Assembly: GCA_019279435.1 (NCBI GenBank)
Contig: JAAALK010000082.1
Coordinates: forward strand, 25,887,034 to 25,951,033
Length of the DNA stretch: 64,000 nt
Direction: 5' to 3'
From: Zizania palustris
Taxonomy: Eukaryota; Streptophyta; Magnoliopsida; Poales; Poaceae
Below the pieces are notes generated by a model. The model did no database searches, was not told where the DNA came from, and worked only from the letters and a program-made list of their open reading frames with translations. This document shows positions 21,795 to 33,073 of the stretch, piece by piece (positions within the stretch are counted from its first letter, which is position 1; the number at the start of each line of letters is the position of its first letter). A program made the translations under genes and the position numbers.

Positions 21795-24700
21795 ATGGAG
21801 CACTGGTCCTGGATGAACTCGTCCAACGACAGAGATGTGGTGGCATATTTTAACAAAGTAAGTGAATTTACTGAAGCTGTCGCACAATATGCTTCCCGTC
21901 AGAGTGAAGAGGCAATATATTGTCCTTGTAAAGTTTGTAAAAATGAAGTGATGTATCCGTGTTCAGATCGTGAAACCATACCATTTCACTTGTTGAAAAA
22001 TGGTTTCGTGAAGAACTATTATATATGGATGAAACACAGTGAGATGTGCCAAAATCCTCCTGAAGATTCTGATGTGCCGCAAGATGCTCATCAACATAGA
22101 AGAGGTTGTGATCATACATCCGACATAACACATGATGATGTTGATCAACATGATGATGATGACGCCTTTGATGTGGAGGAACTGATGCGAAATGTTGCGC
22201 CTGAGGTGCTGTTGCAGAGAACTACAACCAAAGGATACGATAACTTTGAAGCACTTGACAAAGCATCAAAAAACCTTCTTTACGAGGAACGTCACGGATG
22301 CGATAAGCAGTATACTGTGTTGTACACAATTCTTGAGCTTATGAAACTGAAGGCCAACAATGGACGGTCTGACACTAGTTTTTCAGATCTTTTACAACTC
22401 CTAAAAAAGGTTTTGCCGAAACCCAATGGTCTACCATCTGATACGTACCAAGCAAATAAGATGATTTGTCCGTTGACTTTGGGCGTTCAGAAGATTCATA
22501 CATGCCCGAACCACTGTATCCTATATCGAAAAGAGTATGGATTGTTAGAGAGATGTTCGCAGTGCAACGCAAGTCGATACAAACATCCAAATGACTATGT
22601 GGAGGACTACAATGACCACCAGAAGAAGAATAATAAGAGGTTGCTGAAGAGGAATAAAAATGTTATTGAAGACCATCCTAGACAAAAGACGGAGAGGAAA
22701 GTTCCAGCCTTAGTAATGTGGCACCTATCGGTGATTGTTCGCTTGAAACGTATGTTCTCTAATCCCAGAGATGCTGAACTATTAATCTGGCATTTCGTTG
22801 GGCGAAAGAAGGATGGAAAACTTCGGCACCATGCGGATGCTAGGCAGTGGAAATCATTTGACCTGGCCCATCCAGAATTCTCGGACGATCCTAGAAATAT
22901 CAGGATGGGACTTAGCACGGATGGAATGAATCCCTTCGGTGAGATGAGGAACCCACATAGTACGTGGCTGGTCTTTCTATGCTTGTTCAACATTCCATCA
23001 TGGTTGTGCCATAAAAGAAAATACCTTATGTTCACTACTCTAATTTCTGGTCCAAAACAACCTGGCAATGACATTGATATCTTTCTAAAACCTTTGATGG
23101 AGGATATGAAACGTCTATGGGAACATAGGTCTGTGTGTGGGATGAGCACAAGAAAGAGCACTTCAATCTAAGAGCAATGATCTTTTGCACCATAGCTGAC
23201 AACCCAGGACGCATGTCCCTAACAGGACAGGTTAAAGGAAAGACAGCATGTATAGTGTGTGTGGACCAGACATAATCTATGCATCTTCCATCATTCGTTA
23301 AGACGATATATATGCGACACCGCAGATTTTTACCAAAAAACCACAAATATCGAAGAAATAGGAACCATTTCGATGGTACAATCGAGCTTGGACAGCCTCC
23401 TCGACATCGAGATGGCAAATTTCTATTCGAAATGGTAAAGAATATCAAAGTTGTTTTCAGAAAGAAGAGGAATAAATCTGAAAAAATTTCAAAGAACGCT
23501 CCATTTAAAAAGCAGTCAATCTTCTTTAGATATTTGCCCTATTGGAAGGAGTTGGAGATTGGTCATGTTATCGATACAATGCACGTTGAGAAGAATGTCT
23601 TCGAAAGCACCATCGGTATTTTGTTAGACATACCGGGCAAATCAAAAGATGGACTCAAAGTACGAAGGGACCTTCAAACTCTCGGAATTAGACCCGAGCT
23701 TCACCCACATGAAAGGGCCAATGGAAAATTTTTCCTTCCGGCTGCTAGCTATAACCTCACAATTGATGAGAAAAGATCAATCTGCAAGTGTCTACATGGA
23801 ATTAGAGTTCCAACAGGATTCTCAACGAATATAAAGAATATTATCTCCGTAGCAGATTTGAGGATGAGCGGCTACAACACTCATGATTGTCATGTTATGC
23901 TTGGGCTATTTCTCGCCATCGCAGTAAGAGGAATCAAACATTAATTTCTAAATATGGTGATAACACGCATGTGTCACTTCTTCAATGTCATATTAAAGAA
24001 GGTGATCGACACTGAAGAGTTAAATGAATTACGTAAACAAATGAGGGAGATTATGTGTCAGCTTGAGATGTGCTTTCCTCCTTCATATTTTGATATTATG
24101 GAGCACTATATGATACATATAGCAGACCAAATCTTTGTTCTCGGTCCAACCTACATGCACAATATGTATGCGTACGAGCGTCTAATGGTTATCTTCAAGG
24201 GTTACGTACGAAATCGTGCTTATTCAGAGGGTTCCATGATAGAGGGCTACACGACTGAGGAAGTCATTGAGTGCTACGCAGATTACATAAGAGATGCAAG
24301 ACCAATAGGAGTTCCCGTGTCCCAGCACCATGGAAGACTCACCGGTAAAGGAACTAAAGGCAAGAAAATCATACGAGACAATAGCTACCAAACAATATGA
24401 GAATCACATTACAGTGTAATGCATCAGTTGGCGATTGTGAGACCATATGTTGAACAACACCTGCAAGAGCTTCGTGAAAAGAATGAAGATCGCGATGAAC
24501 AATGGATTATAAAAGAACACAAAATTCATTTCACATCCTGGCTGAGGGATCTAAACCTTTCGATTGGAGAAACCGGCGAAGAGATGATGATAAAGAAATT
24601 GTCTTACAGTCCATTGAGCATGGCTAAAACATGGCAAGCGTATGACATTAATGGTTTCACATTCTATACCAAAGCAAATGATCAAAAGAGTCAGCGCCAA

Positions 24701-25171
24701 AATAGTGGTGTCAGAGCAGATGCAGAAGATAGCACTGGACAAAAGAATGCTTACTATGGATACATCGAAGAAATATTGGAACTTAACTACGGGAACTCTA
24801 TAGAAATCCCTGTATTTAAGTGCCAGTGGGTCAGACATCCAGAAGGTGTGGAGGTGGATGATTACGGGTTTACGCTAGTTGACCTTAATAAGGTGGCTTA
24901 TAAAGATGACCCTTGGATACTCGCTCAATCCGTGGCACAAGTATTTTACATACTTGATCCTAAAGATGAGAAAAAATACATCATTGTTCTAGGAAAACAA
25001 AGAATTGTTGGAGTTGATGGAGTCGAAGATGAAGAAGAATACAATCAGTTTGATGAGGTGCCATTTTTTGTTGACATATCAAGGATCAATGTGGTTGAAG
25101 CAAAACTGTCATTTGGTAGTGTGATTCCTTATCTACGCACCAATGGCGATGGAAAACTAGTGCAAGGCTAG
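21795..25171 (+). pseudogene. tnp2: TNP2-type CACTA transposase
   Basis: Starts at ATG 21795 (MEHWSWMNSS). The N-terminal transposase-associated domain is seen in EAIYCPCKVCKNEV and FHLLKNGFVKNYYIWMKHSE; the TNP2 core (Transposase_21) follows with CPNHCILYRKEY, LSTDGMNPFGEMRNPHSTW and GPKQPGNDIDIFLKPLMEDM. After a frameshift near 23125-23140 the frame continues with WDEHKKEHFNLRAMIFC, an RFLPKNHKYR block and IGHVIDTMHVEKNVFES. DUF4218-like (HFFNVILKKVID, PPSYFDIMEHYMIHI) and DUF4216-like (YGNSIEIPVFKCQWV) domains complete the usual order. In-frame stops lie at 23273, 23942 and 24398. The gene ends at 25171. It would bind the element ends and cut them; this copy cannot make the full protein. 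Confidence 0.9.
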
Positions 25172-25295
25172 ATCATTTATGTTTAGCGTGCGTATTTGTA
25201 AAATCAATTATGTCATTTATTGTTACAACATGTTCAAGATCAAATGAGGATTTAATTAAACATCAATAGAAAAGTTTTTAAAATTTTTATTGTTT

Positions 25296-25440
25296 GGGGC
25301 CAACAGCAAGGTTCAAATCTCAAACCGCCTGCCGGCAGTGAGGTTCGAACCTCGAACCGCATGGCCCCAAGTAAGCCCCCCGCACCACTGCGCTACCAAG
25401 TGTTTCTCGACATTGTAGGAAGTGTATTATATGCTAGATA
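25296..25440 (-). repeat. tRNA-like repeat unit, copy 1
   Basis: On the minus strand a box TAGCGCAGTGGT is followed about 45 bases on by GGTTCGAACC, resembling the A and B boxes of tRNA-type RNA polymerase III promoters. The flanks GGGGCCA...TGGCCCC are partly complementary. The unit recurs at 27156, 27550 and 28530, with a remnant near 26785. Confidence 0.6.
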
Positions 25441-25454
25441 TATAATCCCTACCT

Positions 25455-25640
25455 CTATTAGTAGTGGCGGTCGGATTAGTAGTGGCGGGCTGGTGACATC
25501 ATCACCCGCCACTACTAAGAGAAAATAGCAGTAACGGGCAGGATGACGTCAGCATGCCCGCCACTGCTAATACACCTATATATACTTTCCACTCCCGTCG
25601 TCTGAAAACCTAGTTTCATTTCATAAACCCTAAACTCCCG
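25455..25640 (+). promoter_or_regulatory. Second subterminal-like module with TATA box
   Basis: Repeats the AGTAGTGGCGGTCGG motifs of the element's left end, carries TGACGTCA at 25544-25551 and TATATATA at 25577-25584, then GTCTGAAAACCTAG and TAAACCC. It stands upstream of the small gene at 26141 and is closely matched by 28684-28960. Confidence 0.6.
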
Positions 25641-26140
25641 TGTCGCCCCCCTCCGCCCGTCGCCGCCGTCCCAGAGCACGTCGCTGCTGCCCTCCGCCCG
25701 TCGCCGCCGTTCTCGGAGCCCGTCGGCACCGCCCGTCGCTGCCAGTCAGTAAATGATTATTAACCTAGCTTTGGTCTTATTTTATTCGAGCTTAGGGTTA
25801 AAATGATTTCTAATTGTTATATTAATTTATGCATGGTAATATAATTTAGTATAATATTACTAGTAGAATGCATTATAACAATAATGTTTTTTAATGTACT
25901 ATAAAAAATTTCTGAGAAAACAATTTTCCACTATAACAATAATGTTTTTTAATGTACTATAATATTACTAGCTTAGGGTTTTTTAATGTTATATCAATGT
26001 GACAAAAAAATTGCAGATGCATATATGTTGCCATATATTCACGAGATTAATTAACCAAAGTATATATGTTGCCCACAAATTTCCCACTAGCCATTCCCAA
26101 CCCCCAACCTCGACGACAGCGCCCTCCTCGCTGGTTCACG

Positions 26141-26640
26141 ATGGCTCCTCCTAAGATTGAACCAAACAGTGGATCCTCAGACTCTACATCAAGTGGCATG
26201 TGTGAGGTTTTCAAATGCGATAAACTTAAGGTACATGGTATAGTTTGCAGTTGTTTGGCGAAGAAAGTGATTCTCATAATGGACTCCGACTCGGAGGACG
26301 ACTCGCGATCGTCGCAACCAGATAGGGTAAGTGTTGGCAGACGGAAGAATGATGAGACAACCGGTGGCAGAGGGAAACATGCCGAGGCTAGCGGTGGAAA
26401 AGGGAAGCATGCAGAGCAATGCGGCAGCAAGAGGAGGAAGGAGGCAAGATCCTATTTTTATGCAAATTTTATATTTTTATCAGCCAATTCAATCATTGAT
26501 TAGTTGTTCTCACTATCGCCGCCGCGTGTATTTTCTTGTTCCGGAACATGGAGAGCAGTTCAGACTGCCTGATGATGCCAAGTTGGTTGAGGATTTGCAA
26601 GTTGAGGCTTTTAATCTATTTAACCAGAAATAGGTTGGGT
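26141..26640 (+). pseudogene. Small second gene of the CACTA element, function unknown
   Basis: ATG at 26141 (MAPPKIEPNS) opens a frame to 26503 with a Ser/Asp-rich segment (MDSDSEDDSRSSQPD) and a repeated GG-(R/K)-GKHAE unit. Another frame, about 26500-26633, reads RRRVYFLVPEHGEQFRLPDD and VEDLQVEAFNLFNQK, which looks like real protein and may be the next exon or a shifted continuation. CACTA elements commonly have a second gene for a DNA-binding accessory protein; that is the likely role by position only. I recognise no known domain. Confidence 0.45.
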
Positions 26641-26779
26641 TTGTGCCGAGGAAGAAGAAGAAGCTCCAAATCATATCTTTCTTCTGGGTTTGACCAGTAG
26701 TGCGTTTCGATGTGTAAGCTGGTTTCCCCAGCCTGGACTTGTGTTTGTTTACTTGCTTTCAAATAAACGTGATGTATCA

Positions 26780-28683
26780 AGCGAGCCCGCACACCACTGC
26801 GCTACAAAGTCTCGATTATATCGTAACAACATGACAAGTCTTGTCTTTTTAGACTTAATTTGATTTTTTGAGGATTAAAAAACTATAAAGATACATGTCT
26901 TGTAGTTCAAATTTAACTTATTTTGACTTTGATCATAAAAACACACTTAGTGAAATAAAAAATAGTAAAGTGAGAAAGAAAAATACCAATTGTTTTAATA
27001 CATGTCTAACGTAAACCAAGGCAGAAAATGCCAATTTTTTTAAAATTTATGAGTTATGATGTATTTTATTGTTAAAAAAATTCAAGTTCAAATGAAGATT
27101 TAAACATCAATAAAAACCATGCTGAGAATTAGAACAGAAATGAAAAAAATGTTTGGGGCCAACAGCAAGGTCCAAACCTCAAACTGCTTGCCGGCAGCGA
27201 GATTCGAACCTCAAACCGCATGGCCCCAAGTGAGCCCCCGCACCACTGCGCTACCAAGTGTTTCTCGACATTGTAGGAAGTGTATTATATGCTAGATAAT
27301 CCCTACTACCCATATTAGTAGTGGCGGGCACGTGTAATCAGTGGTGGGCATGCTGACGTCATCGGCCCTCCACCACTAAGTTGAGTGACGTAAACTAAGG
27401 CAGAAAAATACCAACTTTTTAAATTTGATAAGTTATGATGTATTTTTATTGTTAAAAAAAATTCAAGTTCAAATGAGGATTTAAACATCAATAAAAAAGT
27501 GCTGAAAATTTAAAAAAGTACAAACCAGAAAAAATGTAGTTTTGGCACCAGCAGCAAGGTTCGAACCTCAAACCGCCTGGCACCAAAGCAACGCCCCGCA
27601 CCACTGCGCTACAAAGTCTTTCTCGGCAATGTGTGCAGTGTATGCTAGATAATCCCTACCTCTACCTGGACTTTTTTGCATTTAAATAACAATTTTTGTT
27701 AATGAAAAATACCAATTTTTGCAATTAGAATATTGGTGTTGTATTTTTATTGTACAAAAAGTTTCAAGTTCAAAGGAAGAATCAACTATAGGTTTTGCTT
27801 TCAAACCTGAGTCATTTCATCTCTAAACCCTAATTCATCCCCGGAGAATCTTAGGTTTCTTAACGCCCTACATGATTATTTTCTCGAAACAATTTTATTT
27901 TTTATGACAACATCTATGGATCGATCATGTCATAACAACATGACAAGTCTCATCTTTTTTAGACTTTATTTTATTTTTTGAGGATTAAAAAACTATAAAA
28001 ATACAAGTTGTCGATCGAGTGTTGTGGAAACCTACATTTTTTATGATGGTTTTAAATTAATTGGATAATAACTAATTATAGAGTCAAAAACATGAATATG
28101 GTTTTTCTATAAATTTTGGTGAATTATTTCATGTCTTGTAGTTCAAATTGAACTTATTTTGACTTTAATCATAAAAACACACTTAATGAAATAAAAATAG
28201 TAAACTGAGAAAGAAAAATACCAATTTTTGCAATTAGAATATTGGTGTTGTATTTTTATTCTACAAAAAGTTTCAATTTCAAAGGAAGAATCAACTATAG
28301 ATTTTGCTTTCAAACCTCAGTCATTTCATCTCTAAACCCTAATGCATTCCCGGAGAATCTTAGGTTTCTTAATGAAATAAAAAAAGTAAAGTGCGGCAAA
28401 AAAACTAATTTTTTAAATTTGATAAGTTATGATGTATTTTTATTGTTAAAAAAATCAAGTTCAAACTAGAATTTAAACATCAATAAAAAAGTCATGAAAA
28501 TTAGAACAGAAATGAAAAAAAAAATGTTTGGATGCTAGCAGCAAGGTTCAAACCTCAAAACCGCCTGCCGGCAGCAAGGTTCGAAGCTCGAACCGCATGG
28601 CACCAAAGAAACCCACCACACCACTACGCTACAAAGTGTTTCTCAAAATGTAAACACAACGTATATTAGATAAGCCGACCTCT
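26780..28683. repeat. AT-rich tandem-like repeats with tRNA-like units
   Basis: No gene. AT-rich units carrying CAAGTTCAAATGAGGATTTAA and CTAAACCCTAATTCATCC-type blocks alternate with tRNA-like units (about 27156-27300, 27550-27660, 28530-28660, partial at 26785-26820). The AT-rich unit is the same family as in 18652-20000. A partial GC-rich module with TGACGTCA (27354-27361) lies at 27315-27390. Confidence 0.6.
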
Positions 28684-28965
28684 CATAGTAGTGGCGGTCG
28701 GGTGTAATCAGTGGCGGGCATGTTGACGTCACCAGCCCACCACTGCTATTCCTTTTAGTAGTGGCAGTTGAGCACCAGCGGCGGGCGAATTAGTAGTGGT
28801 GGGCTGGTGATGTCATCGCTCGCCACTACTAATAGAAAATAGCAGTGGCGGGTAGGATGACATCAGCATGCCCACCACTACTAATCCACCTATATAAATT
28901 TTTTGCTCCTGCCGTCTGAAAAATACTTTTCACTTCTAAACCTTAATCTTCTCCCGCTCGAGTAA
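28684..28965 (+). promoter_or_regulatory. Third subterminal-like module with TATA box, truncated
   Basis: Close relative of 25455-25640, with TGACGTCA at 28724-28731 and TATATAAA at 28891-28898. The following GTCTGAAAAATAC and CTAAACCTTAA match the leader of the small gene, but LTR sequence resumes before any coding region. The gene-plus-promoter unit was therefore tandemly duplicated and then cut. Confidence 0.55.
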
Positions 28966-30697
28966 GTTTCCCTCTGTGAGCTCCAAACTGATACTCCGCA
29001 CAAGTAACTGGTACTAAGCTCCGTACTTCGGAGTGTAGAAAAGAAACACAAAGCTGACTGCACTAAGGACTTCGGCTTATTAGAAAAGACCAGACCGCAA
29101 ATCCACACTTCGCCTAGTGCTTTGCTAGTAATCAGTGAGGGCTTGCCTCAGATTTACATAGAGCGAATATACACGGAGTTACTTGCAAAAATCGCACAGA
29201 TGAGTTGAAAACACACTTCGCCTAAGTTGAACCAGAGTATGAACTCGTTTATAGAAAACGAAGTGAGACAAACAATACCCAACTCATTCAGTGTAAACAA
29301 CAGATACAAGTTCAAGCAATAGATGAAAACATAATGGAAATTTCATTGCAAGAACAGGGAACACAAAACTCACAAGTAAAGAGAAAACTTCATGAACAGG
29401 GAAAAAATAAAGTTCTAAAATGGAGTGCACAGTGTTGCCCTAGCCCCTAGCCTGCCTCTTCTTTTATAGGCACTTCTCTGACTTGCGAATAGACTATAAT
29501 ACCCCAAGGGTTTACAGTGATTTTGTCTCTGCCAGACAGAGGGATACAAATGGTAGTCTACTTTATTGGAAGCTCCTTTTGTTAGCTTCGCAGAGGAGAC
29601 AAGATTAGCTTTTGCAGAGCATACACGATCAACTTTTGCAAATCGAAATTTTCTAGAGCCCCCTTCGCACACGAAGTGTGCAGAGGTTTTGGTGACATGC
29701 TTTGGACCCGAAGGCCTTCGCTTCACCGAAGTCAGTCTTCGATACATTGACGGTTTTAAGTCAAAGTCATCAAAGCCCTTGAGCCTTCGCACCATCACCT
29801 CTGGAGTGGACCACCACGGCTTCGCAGCTACTCTCAGTTTGAACTACGTCAATCCATGTACAGAAGCCATGCATGGACGAAGTACTTCGTCATCCACACT
29901 CTGAAACCCCACCTTCGGAGTACCTTCACCATATTTAGAAGTCCCTCCGTCCAAGGCCTCCGCATGAGGCACCTCCATAAGCACTCCCACATAGTGTCTC
30001 TGCTTAGAGCACACTACCGAAGAGCCTTACCTGGACCATGCTTTCGATGCACCTCGACTTATGAGATCTTCGTCAGGTGTCCTTCCAAATGTCTTCGTCT
30101 AGAGCATACTCGAAAGCCTTGCCTCATTCATGAGGACTTCATCCGCCATCCTTCAAAGTAAGTCCTTCAGAGTCACCATTTGAAGTGCCTCGCCTCCCAG
30201 GACTTTGCCACAAGGTACCTTCAGCCAAAGCTACCCTCTGCACTTTCTTCCTTCGTTTGGCGCACCTTGACTCGAGGACCGACCTCGACTCCATGTAGCC
30301 TCCGTCATCGAGCTCCCCGCTCGCCTGGCACCAAGCTTCCCGCTTGACCTAGGTTCACCTACTGCGAACCGTCCCATCGCCTCTGAAGTCATCTGCACAC
30401 CGCCGACAAGCAGACAAGTGTTCCCAGTACCCCGGAGACCTCTCCGAGTAAACAACCACCGTTACACACTCCGGTGTACCACCTAAAGTACCGAGCCCTT
30501 CGGTACATACTTCTCATCGTATTCTGTCGGACCCCTTCGACAGACATACTCCACTGCAACAACTGTAGCCAGGAAACACCGAACCCTTCGGTAAACACCC
30601 TCCAAACCCCTTCAGAGGGACCCATTCGCCCAGAAGGTAACTTTTCAATCACTTATCACAAACTTTAAACCAAGGCACATCTCAACTTGGCTTCTCA
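28966..30697 (-). repeat. 3' LTR of SIRE-like element, inner part
   Basis: Continues the LTR interrupted at 20954. Its start on the minus strand (30697) reads TGAGAAGCCAAG, which aligns with TGTGAAACCAAG at the start of the other SIRE-like LTR (32874). It contains the LTR TATA box at 29461-29470 (minus). The left limit is approximate. Frequent CTTCG/CGAAG words are a family trait. No gene; the frames at 29415-30652 are chance. Confidence 0.75.
29461..29470 (-). promoter_or_regulatory. TATA box of SIRE-like LTR
   Basis: The minus strand reads CCTATAAAAG. Confidence 0.5.
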
Positions 30698-31846
30698 ATA
30701 TCCCCTTTATGAGTACATTGACAACCAAATTCAAATTTTAAGAAAAATTAAAAAATTTCAGCGCGCAAGTGACCATAAAAACTCAGAAAAGAGCCAAATC
30801 ATGTCACTTGATAAAATAATCTCTTCCCCCTTGACTCATGAAAAACCATTTGGCAAAAACTCCCCCTTTGGCAAAGCATGAAAGCACACCTCTTCCCTTA
30901 AGTATCCCTCTTTGCAGAAAAAATTCTCTCCCCCTTTGGTAGGCAACACGGCATTCTCTCCCCCTTTGGCAATGCAAGAATCAAGGAGCAATAAAAGATG
31001 CAAGGCTTCGAAATGATGAAAAGTGTGAAGACATATAGTGCAAAAATATGCCAAATCATAATGCCAGGCTCAGATGCTTAGCTTAAGTTAGCATATTCCA
31101 CATTCAATATTTTATTCATGAACTTTTCAGATTGTTGAAAAATAAAAACATCACCACTTGGACTAGTCATCTAGACAGGTGATAGTAGGAACTGCAATAG
31201 CTAATCAATTTCTACCCAGGAAAGCAAGCCCAATTTTATGGAGCATTTAGCAAACTTGATAAGCAAATAATTCAGACTTGCAATTCTTTTTAGAGTGCTA
31301 GGGGTTATTTGTTTGTCTACCTTATACTTTCCAACCAAGCCAAGCCTAGGTCAAGAAAGACCAACATAAGATTAAGGCAGTGATTTTGGCAAACACTAAG
31401 TTATCCTAGTTCATACCAAAGTGCTATGGTAAGCAGTCTAGAATAAAGTAGTGCAACAAGCAAACCCACCGGGATCTTTTTTATTTTTAGCACATAAATC
31501 ATGGATATTGATTTTTGTTGAGTATCAATTGTTGGATAGTTCCATGAGAAAGCAGTATTATTTTCAAGTTGCAATTTTGCATCCAAAGTAAAGGATTCTA
31601 GCTACCAGAGAGATAAAAGATAGCTAAAGCAATTCTACATAACACATACTAGACACACAAGACTAAGCAGTGACCAAATTTGGAGTTTTGTAAATTAAAA
31701 TCATGCTCATAATGAAGGTAGACATATTAATCAAAGCTGAATGCATCATGATAATGACACTTATGCAAAGGCATATAAAAGCAACTAAATGCATCAACAA
31801 TTAATCATAAGGAAGCCAATGCGAAACAATTAAAGCATGCTCCCCT
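30698..31846 (-). other. 3' noncoding region of SIRE-like element with repeated polypurine tracts
   Basis: No coding sequence. On the minus strand the motif TTTGCCAAAGGGGGAGA and variants occur several times (about 30850-30975), plus AAAGGGGATAT next to the LTR at 30698-30708. Repeated tract-like motifs before the 3' LTR are typical of the SIRE/Maximus group. The counterpart in the plus-strand element is 41316-42555. Confidence 0.7.
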
Positions 31847-32868
31847 TCACAAAATGTCGTAAGGATGACAAATACCAAGTTCCCCACACAAATAGGCAAA
31901 TCGAGAAGCATCAAGTGGTTTGGTAAATATGTCGGCAAGCTGGTTCTGGGTATCAACATATTGAAGCTCAATATCACCCTTCTCATTGTGATCTCCGAGA
32001 AAATGATATCTCCCATCAATGTGTTTGATTCTGGAGTGCTGAACTGGGTTGTTTGCAATGCGAATGGCGCTAGTGTTATCACAAAATAGTGGAACACTCT
32101 TATAATCTAACCCAAAATCCCGCAAAGTGGAAACCATCCACAAAATTTGTGAGCAACAGATAGCTACAACAACATATTCAGCCTCAGCCATAGATTGTGC
32201 AACGCTAGACTGTTTGCGGGAAGACCAGCAAATAAGAGAAGTACCTAGAAAATGACAAGTACCAGAGGTACTCTTCCTATCAATTCTACACCTAGCAAAA
32301 TCTGCATCTGAATAACCACGAAGACACAAAGAGGAAGATACAAAATACCAAATGCCAAATTCGAGGGTATGCTTGAGATACCTGAGAATGCGCTTTACCG
32401 CTTGGCGGTGCGAAGCTCTAGGCGAAGCCTGAAAACGAGCGCATAGACACACAACAATATGTATGTCCATCCTCGTAGTAGTCAAGTAGAGAAGGGAGTC
32501 GATCATGCTTCGGAACTCCTTCTGATCTACGGCTTCTCCATACTCGTCAGGGTCTAATGCTACCGAGGTAGCCATCGAAGTGGCAAGGGGTTTCGCATCG
32601 ACCATGTCAAACTTCTTGAGCGGGTCCTTGGTGTACTTCGTCTGATGGACGAAGGTACCTTGTTTGCTTTTCTTGATTTGCAAACCAAGGAAAAATGTGA
32701 GTTCACCCATCATGGACATCTCGAACTCCCTGCTCATAGTCTCTGCAAACTCGGCAAGCAAAGCATGAGAAGAGCCACCAAAGATGATATCGTCAACGTA
32801 AATCTGAACTTGGAGGAAATCTTTGTCATGCTTCTGAGTAAAAAGGGTTTTATCTACAGATGCCATCA
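31847..32868 (-). pseudogene. pol: Copia RT C-terminal half and RNase H (SIRE-like)
   Basis: An open frame reads SVDKTLFTQKHDKDFLQVQIYVDDIIFGGSS (the catalytic YVDD is intact), FEMSMMGELTFFLGLQI, a typical RT end, then RNase H with YSDADFA, STSGTCHFLG, SSRKQSSVAQSMAEAEYV, LFCDNTSAIRIANNPVQHSR and a C-terminus with QLADIFTKPLD. The stop is at 31847-31849. The piece starts exactly at the insertion point of the plus-strand element; codons upstream of that point belong to the inserted LTR. It joins the RT piece at 54498-54703. Within this half no stop breaks the frame, so the element was probably coding-competent when it was split. Confidence 0.92.
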
Positions 32869-32873
32869 AATAC
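32869..32873. repeat. Target-site duplication AATAC, left copy
   Basis: AATAC precedes the LTR start TGTGAAACC at 32874 and follows the LTR end ...GATCCCACA at 54493-54497. Removing the insertion and one copy restores the RT frame of the host element. Confidence 0.92.
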
Positions 32874-33073
32874 TGTGAAACCAAGTGAGGTCTCATTGTG
32901 GTTTTGATCTGTATGATGAGTGATTGACAAAGTTGAGCGAGTTGGAGTAATGAGTGAGTTGTGGTTTGATTGCATCTATGGGATCGATGTGTGGATATGT
33001 AGAGTATGCCGAGGAGATCGGTGTGCGTCGTGTTCCTTCTTTTGGCTTGTCTCATGTGTGTAGGGTGGAGATG
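32874..33073 (+). repeat. 5' LTR of gag-only element, first part
   Basis: Starts TGTGAAACCAAG; from GAGTTGTGGTTTGATTGCAT onward it matches 42590-42710 of the 3' LTR. It is interrupted at 33073/33074. Confidence 0.9.

Larger units (their letters stand above)
20955..28965 (+). mobile_element. CACTA (En/Spm) transposon, 3' end lost
   Basis: Left terminus CACTACTACAAACC at 20955, followed by GC-rich subterminal repeats built on AGTAGTGGCGGTCGG, a TNP2-type transposase pseudogene (21795-25171), then a second small gene and AT-rich/tRNA-like repeats. Modules resembling the left end recur at 25455-25600 and 28684-28900, each with a TATA box. The expected inverted terminus (TTTGTAGTAGTG) is not found before LTR sequence resumes near 28966, so the right end is deleted; the right boundary given is approximate. 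The three bases before the element are TTC; without the right end the duplication cannot be checked. Confidence 0.85.

Noticed and set aside
25296..28660. True tRNA genes
   Set aside because: A and B boxes are imperfect and no cloverleaf with anticodon arm is evident; kept only as tRNA-like repeats.
28763..28774. CTTTTAGTAGTG as the right terminus of the CACTA element
   Set aside because: It lacks the rest of the inverted terminus, and subterminal-type repeats continue beyond it; it is one of many internal AGTAGTGG motifs.
28975..28980. TGTGAG at 28975 as the left end of the SIRE-like LTR
   Set aside because: The true outer end is at 20745 (TGTTGGACCG with the family LTR-end motif); 28966 onward is the interrupted LTR continuing after the CACTA element.
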